DNA of 37,939 nt from Mycolicibacterium vaccae NBRC 14118 = CIP 105934 (GTDB lineage Bacteria; Actinomycetota; Actinomycetes; Mycobacteriales; Mycobacteriaceae): positions 1-37,939 of the forward strand of contig NZ_BCRS01000039.1 in assembly GCF_001552715.1 (NCBI RefSeq), given 5' to 3'. Shown here in pieces: positions 15,333-25,024 of the stretch. Position 1 is the stretch's first letter. Every line of letters starts with the position of its first letter. The position numbers and the translations under genes are program-made. Under the pieces are notes generated by a model that did not search any database, had not been told where the DNA came from, and saw nothing but the letters and a program-made list of their open reading frames with translations.

Positions 15333-17637
15333 TCCCGTTCCCGGTGGCGACCCGTTCCCCTGGCTTGCGTGCGGCGGGGACGTCGCCGTCCTCGAGCGTC
15401 TCACTGAACCCGATCCGTTCGTGCAGTTTCGCCAGCGGTTTCGGCGCCCACCAGTTCCAGCGGCCCAGCACGTGCATGAACGCGGGCACCAGCAGCATGC
15501 GCACCAGGGTGGCGTCGGCCAGGATCGCCAGCGTCAGGCCGACGCCGAACATCCGCATGAACGCGACCTTGGCCGCGATCAGCGCGGCGAACGAGATCGA
15601 CATCACCAGCGCCGCGGCGGTGATGACCCGGCCGGTGCGGGCCAGCCCCAGGGCTACGGCTTCGTCGCTGCGCTGATGGGCGTCAGCGGAACCGCCGTCC
15701 GATCCGCCTGACGCCAGCCAGTATTCGCGGATCCGCGAGATCAGGAACACCTCGTAGTCCATCGACAGACCGAAGGCGATGCAGAACAACAGCACCGGCA
15801 TCGTCGCGACCAGCGTCCCGGTCGGCGTGGTGCCGAGCGCACCGAGATGGCCGTCCTGGAAGATCCACACCAGCGCCCCGAACGCCGCGGCCAGCGACAA
15901 GATGTTGAGCACCAACGCTTTCAGCGGCAGCACCACACTGCCGGTGAGCAGGAACAGCAGCACGAACGTGATCACCGCGATCACCGACAGCACCAGGGGC
16001 AGCCGTGAGGTGATGGCGTCCGAGCTGTCCCGGTTGATCTGCGCCAGGCCGGTCAACAGCACGTCCTGGCCGTCGGGCGGCGCGACGGCGCGCAGCCCGT
16101 CGAGCTGGCGCTCCGATGCGTCGGTGAACAGCGGCGCGGTGCTGGTGACAGTGAGAAACGCGCTGCCGTCGGCGATTCCGGCGGGCGCCGACGGTGGACC
16201 CACCGTGACACCGCCGACAAAGGTGCCACCGGGGGCCGACACCGAGGACACGTCCGGGACGCGGGACAGCTCGGCGGCGTAGCCGTGGATGGCGTCGGGC
16301 CGCAGCCCTTCGCTGTCCGGCAGCACCACGACGACGTTGGTGGACGAGTCGACGGCGAAGTCGGTGCGCATGTCGTCACCGAGCTGACGCGCCGACGCGC
16401 TCTCGGGCAGCACGCGGTCGTCGGGGAATCCCCAGTTGGCGCCGAGGAAGGGCGCACCGAGCAGGAGCAGCAGCGCGACGACGGCGGTGCCGATCGGAAT
16501 CGAGCGCCGCATCACGAACTTCGTGGACCGGTACCAGAACATCTGCTCGATCGGCTTGGGCGCCGGCTCGGGCCGGCGGAACACCCGCCGGATGAGTCGG
16601 CGGACGTCCATCGAGTCGAGTCGGTCGCCGGCCAGCGCGATCGCCGCGGGCGCCACCACGATCGCGGCCACCGCAGCGAAGCCGACGACGGCGATGCCCG
16701 CGTACGCGAACGACTTCAGGAAGTACATCGGGAACAGGATCATCGTGACCATCGACAGCGCCACCGTGAGCGCCGAGAACAGCACGGTGCGCCCGGCGGT
16801 CATCATGGTGCGCACCAGTGCGGTGTCCCGGTCGTGCCCGCCGGCCAGCTCGTCGCGGTAGCGACTGATGATCAGCAGGGTGTAGTCGATGGCCAGCGCC
16901 AGCCCCAGCGCGATGGACAGGTTCAAAGCGAAGATCGAGACGTCGGTGACCAGGGTGACCGCACGCAGCACGGCCATCGATCCGAGGATCGCGAACGCGC
17001 CGACGGCCAACGGCAGCGCGGCCGCGAGCAGGCCGCCGAACACCCACACCAGCACGAGGAAGCTCAGCGGTATCGCGATCAGCTCCATCATCAACAGGTC
17101 TTTTTCGGTCTGCGCGTTGATCTGCACGTAGGTCATCGCGACCCCGCCGGCGCGGACGGTGATCCCGTCGCGATCGTGGACCAGCTCGTCGGACAGCGCC
17201 TTGGCGTGCTTCTGCGCCTCACTCTCCCCGCCGGTGATGCCGGCGACGATCAGACCGGTCTTGCCGTCCCTGCTCAGCAGTGCCGCGGCCGCCGACGGTT
17301 CGGCGGTCCATGGTGAGATCACCGACGCCACGTGCGGGGATGCGTCGAGCCGGCGGACCAGGTCGCTGCCGAGGGCACGCGCGGCGGGACTGTCCGCGCC
17401 CTGGGCCGAGGCGTCGTCGGTGACGCTGATCAGCAGCTCCATGTCACCCTGGTCGAACTTGTCGACCAGCAGTTCGGTGGCGCGCGCCGACTCCGACGTC
17501 GGGTCCTGCATTCCCCCTGCCGACAGGTGTCGCGCCACCGGCGCGCCGAAGATGCCGCAGGCGACCGTGATCAGCAGCGCTGCGACGAGGACTCGGCGCG
17601 GCGCGGCGATGGCCAATCGAGCAATGCGATGAAGCAA
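15325..17637 (-). CDS. MMPL/RND-family transporter
   Basis: 770 residues with TTG start at 17637, preceded by a purine-rich agggggaat stretch. Twelve membrane helices are arranged as 1+5, a large second extracytoplasmic domain, then 1+5. The two proton-relay Asp-Tyr pairs of MmpL proteins are present: Asp251-Tyr252 in LALAIDYTLLIISRYRDE and Asp627-Tyr628 in GLSMDYEVFLISRIRE. The first extracytoplasmic domain (about 32-185) is ordinary size. The protein is shorter than glycolipid exporters such as MmpL3, MmpL7 or MmpL8 because it lacks a long C-terminal tail; it is closer to the compact actinobacterial MMPL group and, by context, to M. tuberculosis mmpL13, which is split into two genes there. 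Here the frame is intact. Substrate unknown. Confidence 0.9.
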   Translation of the reverse strand: MLHRIARLAIAAPRRVLVAALLITVACGIFGAPVARHLSAGGMQDPTSESARATELLVDKFDQGDMELLISVTDDASAQGADSPAARALGSDLVRRLDASPHVASVISPWTAEPSAAAALLSRDGKTGLIVAGITGGESEAQKHAKALSDELVHDRDGITVRAGGVAMTYVQINAQTEKDLLMMELIAIPLSFLVLVWVFGGLLAAALPLAVGAFAILGSMAVLRAVTLVTDVSIFALNLSIALGLALAIDYTLLIISRYRDELAGGHDRDTALVRTMMTAGRTVLFSALTVALSMVTMILFPMYFLKSFAYAGIAVVGFAAVAAIVVAPAAIALAGDRLDSMDVRRLIRRVFRRPEPAPKPIEQMFWYRSTKFVMRRSIPIGTAVVALLLLLGAPFLGANWGFPDDRVLPESASARQLGDDMRTDFAVDSSTNVVVVLPDSEGLRPDAIHGYAAELSRVPDVSSVSAPGGTFVGGVTVGPPSAPAGIADGSAFLTVTSTAPLFTDASERQLDGLRAVAPPDGQDVLLTGLAQINRDSSDAITSRLPLVLSVIAVITFVLLFLLTGSVVLPLKALVLNILSLAAAFGALVWIFQDGHLGALGTTPTGTLVATMPVLLFCIAFGLSMDYEVFLISRIREYWLASGGSDGGSADAHQRSDEAVALGLARTGRVITAAALVMSISFAALIAAKVAFMRMFGVGLTLAILADATLVRMLLVPAFMHVLGRWNWWAPKPLAKLHERIGFSETLEDGDVPAARKPGERVATGNGND

Positions 17638-17675
17638 CTGAATTCCCCCTGAAGATCCCCCTGGATATCGGCGCT

Positions 17676-17704
17676 AAGTTATCAGCGGTAAGTTAGGGCG
17701 TCAA
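17676..17704 (-). promoter_or_regulatory. Promoter of the mmpL-tetR-methyltransferase operon with repeated TAAGTTA
   Basis: Read on the minus strand, TTGACG (17704-17699), a 17-nt spacer and TAACTT (17681-17676) form a good SigA-like promoter about 40 nt before the TTG start. The heptamer taagtta occurs twice in direct orientation (17675-17681 and 17689-17695), one copy covering the -10. These repeats are candidates for the TetR operator. Confidence 0.6.
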
Positions 17705-17801
17705 TGGCGCTCCGCGATGAGTTTCCGGCTTTCGGTCGGTCAGTCCCGTCATGAACGAGAGCCCCACACAGCAGTCCGCCCGCCCGTTAGCATCGGGCGC
17801 G

Positions 17802-18341
17802 ATGACCGAGACCCCGATCCGCATCGGATCAACAACCGACGGGATCGACCTGGGCCTGCTGATCCTGCGTCTCGGGATCGGCGCGGCGGTGCTGCAGGCC
17901 GGCCTGATCAAGGTCGCCGACTTCTCGATGACCGCGCAGTTCATGGCCGACGCCGACTGGCGCGTACCAACGTTCGCGGCGCTGATGGTCACCGCCACCG
18001 AGATCCTGAGCGGCCTCGCGCTGCTGCTCGGCGTGCTCACCCCGCTGGCCGGCTGCGCGGCACTCGGCGCGATGCTGTGCGCCTGGGCGGTGAACGTCTC
18101 GGGCGCGGCGTTCTGGTCCGAACCCTTCAACGTGCCGTTCCTACTCGGACTCGGCGCGGCCACCCTGATCTTCACCGGGCCGGGCAGGTACTCCATCGAC
18201 AGCCGCGTCCTCGGCCGGGTCACCTGGTCGCTGCGGGTCAAGGTGCTGCTGGTGGTGCTCGCGCTCGCGGTGGCCGCGGCGACCTGGGTGGCGCTCTACG
18301 GGGTCAACCCGATCCACTTCACCGCGCCGCAGCCACAGTGA
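17802..18341 (+). CDS. DoxX-family membrane protein
   Basis: 179 residues from ATG 17802; an in-frame ATG at 17751 would add 17 residues. I prefer 17802 because TAGCAT (17787-17792) is suitably placed for a leaderless start and the extension is polar and unstructured. DoxX pattern: GLLILRLGIGAAVLQAGLIKVADF, then four helices including TATEILSGLALLLGVLTPLAGCAALGAMLCAW, GPGRYSIDSRV in the last loop, and an extra C-terminal helix (VLLVVLALAVAAATWVALY). DoxX proteins are linked to redox stress and thiol homeostasis in mycobacteria; the role of this copy is unknown. It is divergent from the mmpL operon. Confidence 0.82.
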   Translation: MTETPIRIGSTTDGIDLGLLILRLGIGAAVLQAGLIKVADFSMTAQFMADADWRVPTFAALMVTATEILSGLALLLGVLTPLAGCAALGAMLCAWAVNVSGAAFWSEPFNVPFLLGLGAATLIFTGPGRYSIDSRVLGRVTWSLRVKVLLVVLALAVAAATWVALYGVNPIHFTAPQPQ

Positions 18342-18447
18342 GCACTACTCGCCGGTAACCACGGAACCTACCCGGCGGTAAGAATTGCCACAGTTTTCCG
18401 ATAGCAGGCTCAAAGATTCCTTAGAGCTCGTGGTTACTGTTCAGTAC

Positions 18448-18579
18448 ATGTGGATCGACGACACCAACGCTGATGTCATCAAAGTTGATTTCGAGGCTCT
18501 CTACCACGGCGATGTCCTGGTAGAAGGGCTTACCTCGGAGCAGCTCGACGACGAGCAGGCCCTGCCCACCGCAGTGTGA
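18448..18579 (+). CDS. Unknown small protein, 43 residues
   Basis: From ATG 18448 the product begins MWIDDTNADVIKVDFEALYH and continues to a TGA at 18577-18579. It is acidic (about 10 Asp/Glu), has no Cys, no membrane helix and no signal peptide, and I recognise no family. TACTGT (18435-18440) ends 7 nt before the ATG, as in leaderless mycobacterial genes. Earlier starts (GTG 18430, TTG 18385) are possible and would give up to 64 residues. A strong hairpin starts 2 nt after the stop, which argues for a real transcription unit. The region is less GC-rich than its neighbours. It is 106 nt downstream of doxX and convergent with the mcr operon. Confidence 0.55.
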   Translation: MWIDDTNADVIKVDFEALYHGDVLVEGLTSEQLDDEQALPTAV

Positions 18580-18581
18580 AA

Positions 18582-18609
18582 GAACGCGCGCCCTCCCGGG
18601 CGCGCGTTC
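18582..18609 (+). terminator. Strong intrinsic-type hairpin after the small gene
   Basis: Arms 18582-18593 and 18598-18609 (gaacgcgcgccc / gggcgcgcgttc) form a perfect 12-bp stem with a 4-nt loop. It begins 2 nt after the stop of the 43-residue gene and lies 71 nt downstream of the convergent operon end at 18680. There is no T-run. Confidence 0.7.
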
Positions 18610-18679
18610 CTCCGTCTGTGGGTTTGCCCGACGCCCGGGCACCTCTGGCGGATCCAAGGTGCAACCGAGCGTCCGGCGC

Positions 18680-20424
<1,745 letters not shown>

Positions 20425-20454
20425 AGATCTGATTCCTTCCTGTCTGGTTGTTCT

Positions 20455-21549
20455 CTAAATCCATTCCTGCAGAACAGCTTCGGTGTCCGCACCGGGAACA
20501 CCCGGCGGCGTGGGAGCCGACGGGACACTGCGCGAGAACCGGGGCGCGGGCGCCGGGTACAGAGAACCGTTCTCGGTGTAGAAGGTGTTGCGTTCGGTGT
20601 TGTGCGCCTCTGACTCCACCTCGGCGAAAGACAGCACCGGGGTGACACAGGCGTCGGTGCCGGCGAACACCTTCGCCCAGTGGTCGCGGTCGTGGGCGAC
20701 GAAGGCCTTGGTGAACACCTCGCGCAGCTCCGGCCAGCGGCTCATGTCGTTCTGGTCGGGCAGGTCCGCCGGGTCCAGGCCGAGGCCGGCCAGCAGCTGC
20801 GCGTAGAACTGCGGCTCGATCGCGCCGACCGCGACGTGGCGGCCGTCGGCACAGGTATAGGTGTCGTAGTACGGCGCGCCGGTGTCGAGCATGTTCACCC
20901 CGCGCTCGTCGCTCCACATCCCCATCCCGCGGAACGACCACATCATCATCGACAGCACGCTGGAGCCGTCGACCATCGCGGCATCGACGACCTGACCCTT
21001 GCCGGAGCGTTCCCGCTCGTAGAGCGCAGAGAGGACGCCGACGAGCAGGAACATCGATCCGCCGCCGAAGTCGCCGACCAGGTTGAGCGGCGGCACCGGC
21101 CGTTCGCCCGCACGGCCGATCGCGTGCAGCGCGCCGTTGAGAGAGATGTAGTTGATGTCGTGGCCGGCCTGCTGAGCGCGCGGGCCGTCCTGACCCCAGC
21201 CGGTCATCCGCGCATAGATCAGCTTGTCGTTGACCTTGGCGCAGTCCTCGGGGCCCAGGCCCAGACGTTCGGTGACCCCGGGCCGGAAACCCTCGATCAG
21301 TACGTCGGCCTTGGCGATCAAGCGCAGGACCATCTCGCGGTCCTCGTCGCTCTTCAGGTTCGCCGCGACGGAACGGCGGTTGCGCAGCAGGTAGTCGCCG
21401 CCCGGTTTGGTCGCCGGACCCGGCCCCTTGCCGGGGCGTTCGATACGTACGACGTCGGCACCGAGATCGCCGAGAATCATTGCCGCGTGCGGACCGGGGC
21501 CGATGCCGGCCAGTTCCACGACGCGAAGTCCCTGTAGTGGTCCAGCCAT
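20455..21549 (-). CDS. mcr: Alpha-methylacyl-CoA racemase
   Basis: 364 residues from ATG 21549. It is a class III CoA-transferase-fold protein very close to M. tuberculosis MCR as I remember it: [47 protein letters not shown] and [18 protein letters not shown]. The catalytic residues known for MCR (His126, Asp156, Glu241) correspond to His130, Asp160 and Glu245 with a constant offset of 4, caused by a short insertion near residues 41-50. The enzyme interconverts 2R- and 2S-methylacyl-CoA, which lets the 2S-specific beta-oxidation of branched chains and sterol side chains proceed. It is the first gene of an mcr-SDR-NMO operon and divergent from an Ech gene. Confidence 0.94.
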   Translation of the reverse strand: MAGPLQGLRVVELAGIGPGPHAAMILGDLGADVVRIERPGKGPGPATKPGGDYLLRNRRSVAANLKSDEDREMVLRLIAKADVLIEGFRPGVTERLGLGPEDCAKVNDKLIYARMTGWGQDGPRAQQAGHDINYISLNGALHAIGRAGERPVPPLNLVGDFGGGSMFLLVGVLSALYERERSGKGQVVDAAMVDGSSVLSMMMWSFRGMGMWSDERGVNMLDTGAPYYDTYTCADGRHVAVGAIEPQFYAQLLAGLGLDPADLPDQNDMSRWPELREVFTKAFVAHDRDHWAKVFAGTDACVTPVLSFAEVESEAHNTERNTFYTENGSLYPAPAPRFSRSVPSAPTPPGVPGADTEAVLQEWI

Positions 21550-21579
21550 GCCTAAGCGCCCTTCGTCAGAATCGTTCGG

Positions 21580-21609
21580 TTGACCGCCGACATAGCTTAC
21601 TTGTATAAC
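21580..21609 (+). promoter_or_regulatory. SigA-like promoter for the enoyl-CoA isomerase gene
   Basis: TTGACC (21580-21585), an 18-nt spacer and TATAAC (21604-21609) form one of the best promoter matches in the window, driving the plus-strand gene at 21669. The -10 lies inside an inverted repeat ACTTG-N6-CAAGT (21599-21614), a possible repressor site that would also affect the divergent mcr operon. Confidence 0.7.
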
Positions 21610-21668
21610 CAAGTCGGACCGGCCACGGGGCTTCAGCTGTCGGGAAGGCCCAGATCAAGGGGACGCAC

Positions 21669-22490
21669 ATGACCACGACCGACCCGCACACCGACGCCTA
21701 CGAGGGCATCGACGACCTCACCGTCGGCCTCGACGGCGGCGTTCTGACCGTCACCCTGAACCGGCCCGACAGCCTCAACTCGCTCACCGCGCCGATGCTG
21801 CAGACGTTCGCCTCGACGCTCGAACGCGCCGCGAACGACCCGCGGGTGCGGGTCGTGCGCATCGGCGGCGCCGGCCGCGGCTTCTGCTCGGGCGCGGGCA
21901 TCAGCGAAGAGGACCACGCCAACCCGGGCGCGTCGGGCACCCCGGCCGACGTGCTGGACGCGGCCAACCGCTGCATCCGCGCGATCGCCGCCCTGCCCCA
22001 GCCCGCGGTGGCCTGCGTGCACGGCGCGGCTGCCGGTGTGGGCGTCTCGCTGGCGCTGGCCTGCGACGTCGTACTCGCTTCGGAGAAGGCGTTTTTCATG
22101 CTCGCGTTCACCAAGATCGGCCTGATGCCCGACGGCGGCGCCTCGGCGCTGATCGCCGCCGCCGTGGGCCGCATCCGCGCGATGCGGATGGCCCTGCTGG
22201 CCGAACGGATCTCGGCGGCCGAGGCGTACGGGTGGGGCCTGGTCAGCGCGGTGTACCCGGCCGACGATTTCGCCGCCGAGGTCGACAAGGTGGTCGCCAC
22301 TCTGGTGTCCGGGCCGGCGGTGGCGTTGCGTAAGACCAAGAACGCGATCAACGCCGCGACGCTGTTCGAGCTCGACGGCGCCCTCGAGCTGGAGAAGACC
22401 GGGCAACTGGTTCTGTTGGAGTCCGCCGACTTCCGCGAGGGCACCAAGGCCTTCCAGCAGCGCCGGGCCGCGAACTTCACCGACTCCTGA
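21669..22490 (+). CDS. Enoyl-CoA hydratase/isomerase family protein, PaaG-like
   Basis: 273 residues from ATG 21669, preceded by a caaggggac ribosome-binding site. It has the crotonase fold: LTVTLNRPDSLNSLT, the oxyanion-hole segments GFCSGAGISE (71-80) and GAAAGVGVSLALACD (119-133), then KAFFMLAFTKIGLMPDGGAS. Alignment with rat crotonase puts Ser127 and Phe147 at the positions of the catalytic Glu144 and Glu164, so hydratase chemistry is unlikely. The AFTKIGLMPDGGA segment is the PaaG-type signature, where an aspartate region drives isomerisation. A double-bond isomerase or ring-opening step is therefore more likely than hydration. It is divergent from mcr and has its own promoter. Confidence 0.87.
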   Translation: MTTTDPHTDAYEGIDDLTVGLDGGVLTVTLNRPDSLNSLTAPMLQTFASTLERAANDPRVRVVRIGGAGRGFCSGAGISEEDHANPGASGTPADVLDAANRCIRAIAALPQPAVACVHGAAAGVGVSLALACDVVLASEKAFFMLAFTKIGLMPDGGASALIAAAVGRIRAMRMALLAERISAAEAYGWGLVSAVYPADDFAAEVDKVVATLVSGPAVALRKTKNAINAATLFELDGALELEKTGQLVLLESADFREGTKAFQQRRAANFTDS

Positions 22491-22502
22491 GCCGGCACGC
22501 GC

Positions 22503-22561
22503 CGACTGTGGGCCCTGTGTACGCGAACTGACCGAATCGCGTACATATCCCCCACAATCGG
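22503..22561. repeat. Two-tier intergenic inverted repeat
   Basis: Inner arms tgtacgcga (22518-22526) and tcgcgtaca (22537-22545) are perfect over 9 bp. Outer arms ccgactgtggg (22503-22512 region) and cccacaatcgg (22551-22561) pair with one mismatch. The whole forms a long hairpin starting about 13 nt after the Ech stop and may act as a terminator. Most of the remaining gap up to 22612 shows nothing else. Confidence 0.6.
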
Positions 22562-22612
22562 TGCCGCAAAAACCATTCGACGTGAACCGGGTGCGTCGGC
22601 GACCATCGATCG

Positions 22613-23896
22613 GTGAGCACGCAGTACGAGATCGAGCAGCCGGTGGCCCCCGGCGGCTGGCGTGTGCTCGCGCCGTTCCGGTCCCGTGAATACCGCCTGC
22701 TGATCGCGGCGGTCTCGCTGTCGATCTTCGCCGAGGGCATGTGGGCGGTGGTGATGGCGCTGCAGGTCATCGAACTGTCCGGTGATCCGGCGGCGCTGTC
22801 GCTGGTGGCTGCCTGCATGGGCGCCGGCCTGGTGGCCTTCGTGCTGGTCGGCGGTCTGGCCGCCGATCGACTCCCCCAGCGCGGCATCATCATCGCCGTC
22901 GAGATCGTCAACACGGTCGCCGTGTCTGCGGTCGCGGTGCTCGGTCTCGTTGGCGAACTGCGCATCTGGCATATGGCGGTGGCCGCCGCGACGCTCGGGG
23001 TCGCGGCGGCGTTCTTCTTCCCGGCGTACAGCGCGCTGCTGCCCAGGATCCTGCCTGCCAACCAGCTGCTGGCCGCCAACGGCGTGGAAGGAGTGGTGCG
23101 CCCGGTGTTCCAGCGCGCCGCCGGCCCGGCGGTGGCCGGCCTGGTGGTGGGGGCGACGATACCCTCGGCCGGTGCGGTCGTGGTGGCCGCGCTGTTCGCG
23201 CTCGGCCTGACCCTGCTGGTGGCCACCCGCCCGCAGCTGACCGAAGGCCCAGCCGCACAGCGCGTTTCGCAGACGAAGCTGCTGCAGGACCTGCGGGAGG
23301 GCTGGGCGTTCGTGGTCCGCACCCCGTGGCTGTTGTGGACGCTGCTGTTCGCGAGCATGTTCGTGCTCGTGGTGCTCGGGCCGATCGAGGTCCTGCTGCC
23401 GTTCGTCGTGGCCGACAGGTTCACCCACGGCGCACAGACCTACGGTTTCATCCTGGCGTTCTTCGGGATGGGCAGTGCCGCAGGCGCATTGGCAGTGTCG
23501 TCACGGCGGCTGCCGCGCCGATATCTCACGGTGATGATGACGATGTGGGGCCTGGGTTCGGTTCCGCTGGTGATCGTCGGCGTCACGTCCTCGTTTCCGC
23601 TGATGGCCGCGGCGACGTTCGTCGTCGGCGTCACCGACGGCGCCGGGATGGTCATCTGGGGGACGCTGCTGCAGCGCCGCGTGCCCGCCGCGATGCTCGG
23701 CCGGGTGTCGAGCCTGGACTTCTTCGTGTCGCTGGCGTTCATGCCGGTGTCGTTCGCGATCGCCGGCCCGTTGTCGAAAGTCGTGCCGATGGAGGCGATC
23801 TTCCTGGCGGCGGGCCTGCTACCGGTACTGCTGGCCGCCGTGGCGGTGACGGCCGCCCGGATGCGCCGCGACGAACTGGCCCACCCGCTCGATTAG
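22613..23896 (+). CDS. MFS transporter (EntS/Tap-like exporter)
   Basis: 427 residues from GTG 22613. Twelve helices by eye. The pattern FRSREYRLLIAAVSLSIFAEGMWAVVMALQVIELSGDP and LVGGLAADRLPQRGIIIAVEIVNT (the motif A equivalent), then FFFPAYSALLPRILPANQLLAANGVEG, fits the MFS group that includes enterobactin exporter EntS and the mycobacterial Tap efflux pump. Substrate unknown: siderophores, drugs or metabolites are possible. It ends tail-to-tail with the methionine aminopeptidase gene (stops overlap by 4 nt). No regulator is adjacent on the same strand. Confidence 0.87.
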   Translation: MSTQYEIEQPVAPGGWRVLAPFRSREYRLLIAAVSLSIFAEGMWAVVMALQVIELSGDPAALSLVAACMGAGLVAFVLVGGLAADRLPQRGIIIAVEIVNTVAVSAVAVLGLVGELRIWHMAVAAATLGVAAAFFFPAYSALLPRILPANQLLAANGVEGVVRPVFQRAAGPAVAGLVVGATIPSAGAVVVAALFALGLTLLVATRPQLTEGPAAQRVSQTKLLQDLREGWAFVVRTPWLLWTLLFASMFVLVVLGPIEVLLPFVVADRFTHGAQTYGFILAFFGMGSAAGALAVSSRRLPRRYLTVMMTMWGLGSVPLVIVGVTSSFPLMAAATFVVGVTDGAGMVIWGTLLQRRVPAAMLGRVSSLDFFVSLAFMPVSFAIAGPLSKVVPMEAIFLAAGLLPVLLAAVAVTAARMRRDELAHPLD

Positions 23897-24663
23897 GGCG
23901 CCGCGGTCAGCACGCGGGGGCCGTCCTCGGTGATCGCGATGGTGTGCTCGGAGTGCGCGGTCCGCGAACCGTCCGCCGAGCGCAGCGTCCAGCCGTCGGG
24001 GTCCACGACCAGGCGGCGCGTGCCACGCGCCCACCACGGTTCCAGCGCCAGCGTCAGACCCGGCCGCAGCGCCATCCCGCGTCCCGGCTTGCCCCGGTTG
24101 GGGACGTGTGGATCCTCGTGCATCGTGCGGCCGAGGCCGTGGCCGCCGAAATCGGTGTTGACGCCGTAACCTTCGGCGGCCGCGACCTCCCCGATGGCCG
24201 CCGAGATGTCGCCGAGATGCCCGCCAGGGACCGCGGCGGCGATCCCCGCACCCAGCGCCCGGCGGGTGGACTCGACCAGCGCGACGTCGGCCGGGTCGGC
24301 GGCGTCACCGACGATCACCGTCACCGCGGCGTCGGCCACCCACCCGTCGATCGACACCGCGAAGTCCATGGTGAGCACGTCCCCGTCCTGCAACACGTAG
24401 TCGTGCGGAAGGCCGTGCAGCACAGCATCGTTGACCGACAGGCAGATGACGTTGCGGAACGGCCCGCTGCCGAACGACGGCGCGTAGTCCCAGTAGCACG
24501 AGACGGCACCGCGCTCGTCGACCAGCGCCCTGGCCCGGTGCTCCAGTTGCATCAGGTTGACGCCGGGTTCGGCGTCGCGGCTCAGCGTCGCGAGCGTGCG
24601 GCCGACGAATTCGCCGGTGACCGCCATCTTGTCGATTTCTCCGGCGGTCTTGAGTTCGATCAT
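23893..24663 (-). CDS. map: Type I methionine aminopeptidase
   Basis: 256 residues from ATG 24663 (MIELKTAGEIDKM); an upstream ATG at 24714 lies within the operator region and is unlikely. All metal ligands of the pita-bread fold are present by alignment with E. coli MAP: Asp100 (TMDFAV), Asp111 (VADAAV), His175 (GGHGLG), Glu208 (ALEPW) and Glu239 (HSEHT), plus substrate-binding His83. There is no N-terminal SH3-binding extension, so it is MapA-like in length. It removes initiator Met from nascent proteins. M. tuberculosis has two map genes elsewhere, so this may be an additional, regulated copy. It is divergent from a small XRE regulator with tandem operators between. Confidence 0.92.
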   Translation of the reverse strand: MIELKTAGEIDKMAVTGEFVGRTLATLSRDAEPGVNLMQLEHRARALVDERGAVSCYWDYAPSFGSGPFRNVICLSVNDAVLHGLPHDYVLQDGDVLTMDFAVSIDGWVADAAVTVIVGDAADPADVALVESTRRALGAGIAAAVPGGHLGDISAAIGEVAAAEGYGVNTDFGGHGLGRTMHEDPHVPNRGKPGRGMALRPGLTLALEPWWARGTRRLVVDPDGWTLRSADGSRTAHSEHTIAITEDGPRVLTAAP

Positions 24664-24683
24664 GGGCACTGCTTCCGTCTCGG

Positions 24684-24730
24684 CGGTATTTTTATACCGC
24701 CACCGTACCAGCATCGGTATTTCTATACCG
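24684..24730. promoter_or_regulatory. Two tandem identical-arm operators between map and XRE gene
   Basis: cggtat-tttt-ataccg (24684-24699) and cggtat-ttct-ataccg (24715-24730) are perfect inverted repeats with identical arms. They start 31 bp apart, close to three helical turns, so dimers would sit on the same face. On the minus strand the left one contains TATAAA, a probable -10 of map; the right one lies 2 nt from TATGCT, the probable -10 of the XRE gene. This layout predicts autoregulation plus control of map. Confidence 0.75.
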
Positions 24731-24744
24731 CTATGCTGTGCGGC

Positions 24745-25023
24745 ATGGTCCGTGTGCCGCTCAGCCCCGAACAGATCCGAGCCGGTCAGCGCCTCGGTGC
24801 GCTCCTGCGGACGGCGCGGGCCGGCCGCTCGCCCGAGGACGTCGCCCGTGACGCGGGCATCTCCCCGGAGACACTGCGCAAGATCGAGGTGGGTCGGATG
24901 CCCAGCCCCAGCTTCGGCACGGTGGTGGGGCTGTGCGAGGCGCTCGGCCTGCCGCTGCAGCGGGCGGTCGACGTCTGGCGCGGCACCGACGCGCAGGGCG
25001 CCGACGAGCAGGTCGCGATCTGA
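24745..25023 (+). CDS. Small XRE-family helix-turn-helix regulator
   Basis: 92 residues from ATG 24745; ATG 24733 is an alternative but overlaps the probable -10 TATGCT (24732-24737), whose 7-nt spacing to 24745 suggests a leaderless start. The product is essentially one HTH_XRE domain: RAGQRLGALLRTARAGRSPEDVARDAGISPETLRKIEVGRMPSPSFGTVVGLCEALGLPL (about residues 13-72), with the usual two-helix motif at 30-50. There is no ligand domain. It probably dimerises on the cggtat/ataccg operators. The XRE-map gene pair recurs in actinobacteria as far as I remember. Confidence 0.88.
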   Translation: MVRVPLSPEQIRAGQRLGALLRTARAGRSPEDVARDAGISPETLRKIEVGRMPSPSFGTVVGLCEALGLPLQRAVDVWRGTDAQGADEQVAI

Positions 25024-25024
25024 G

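Noticed and set aside
18385..18447. TTG-initiated longer version of the 43-residue protein
   Set aside because: TTG is rare and has no clear ribosome-binding site, whereas ATG 18448 has a -10 hexamer at leaderless distance. Not excluded.
18448..18579. RiPP (lasso or mycofactocin-type) precursor interpretation
   Set aside because: There is no core-like Cys/Gly/aromatic C-terminus, no leader motif I recognise, and no maturation enzyme nearby.
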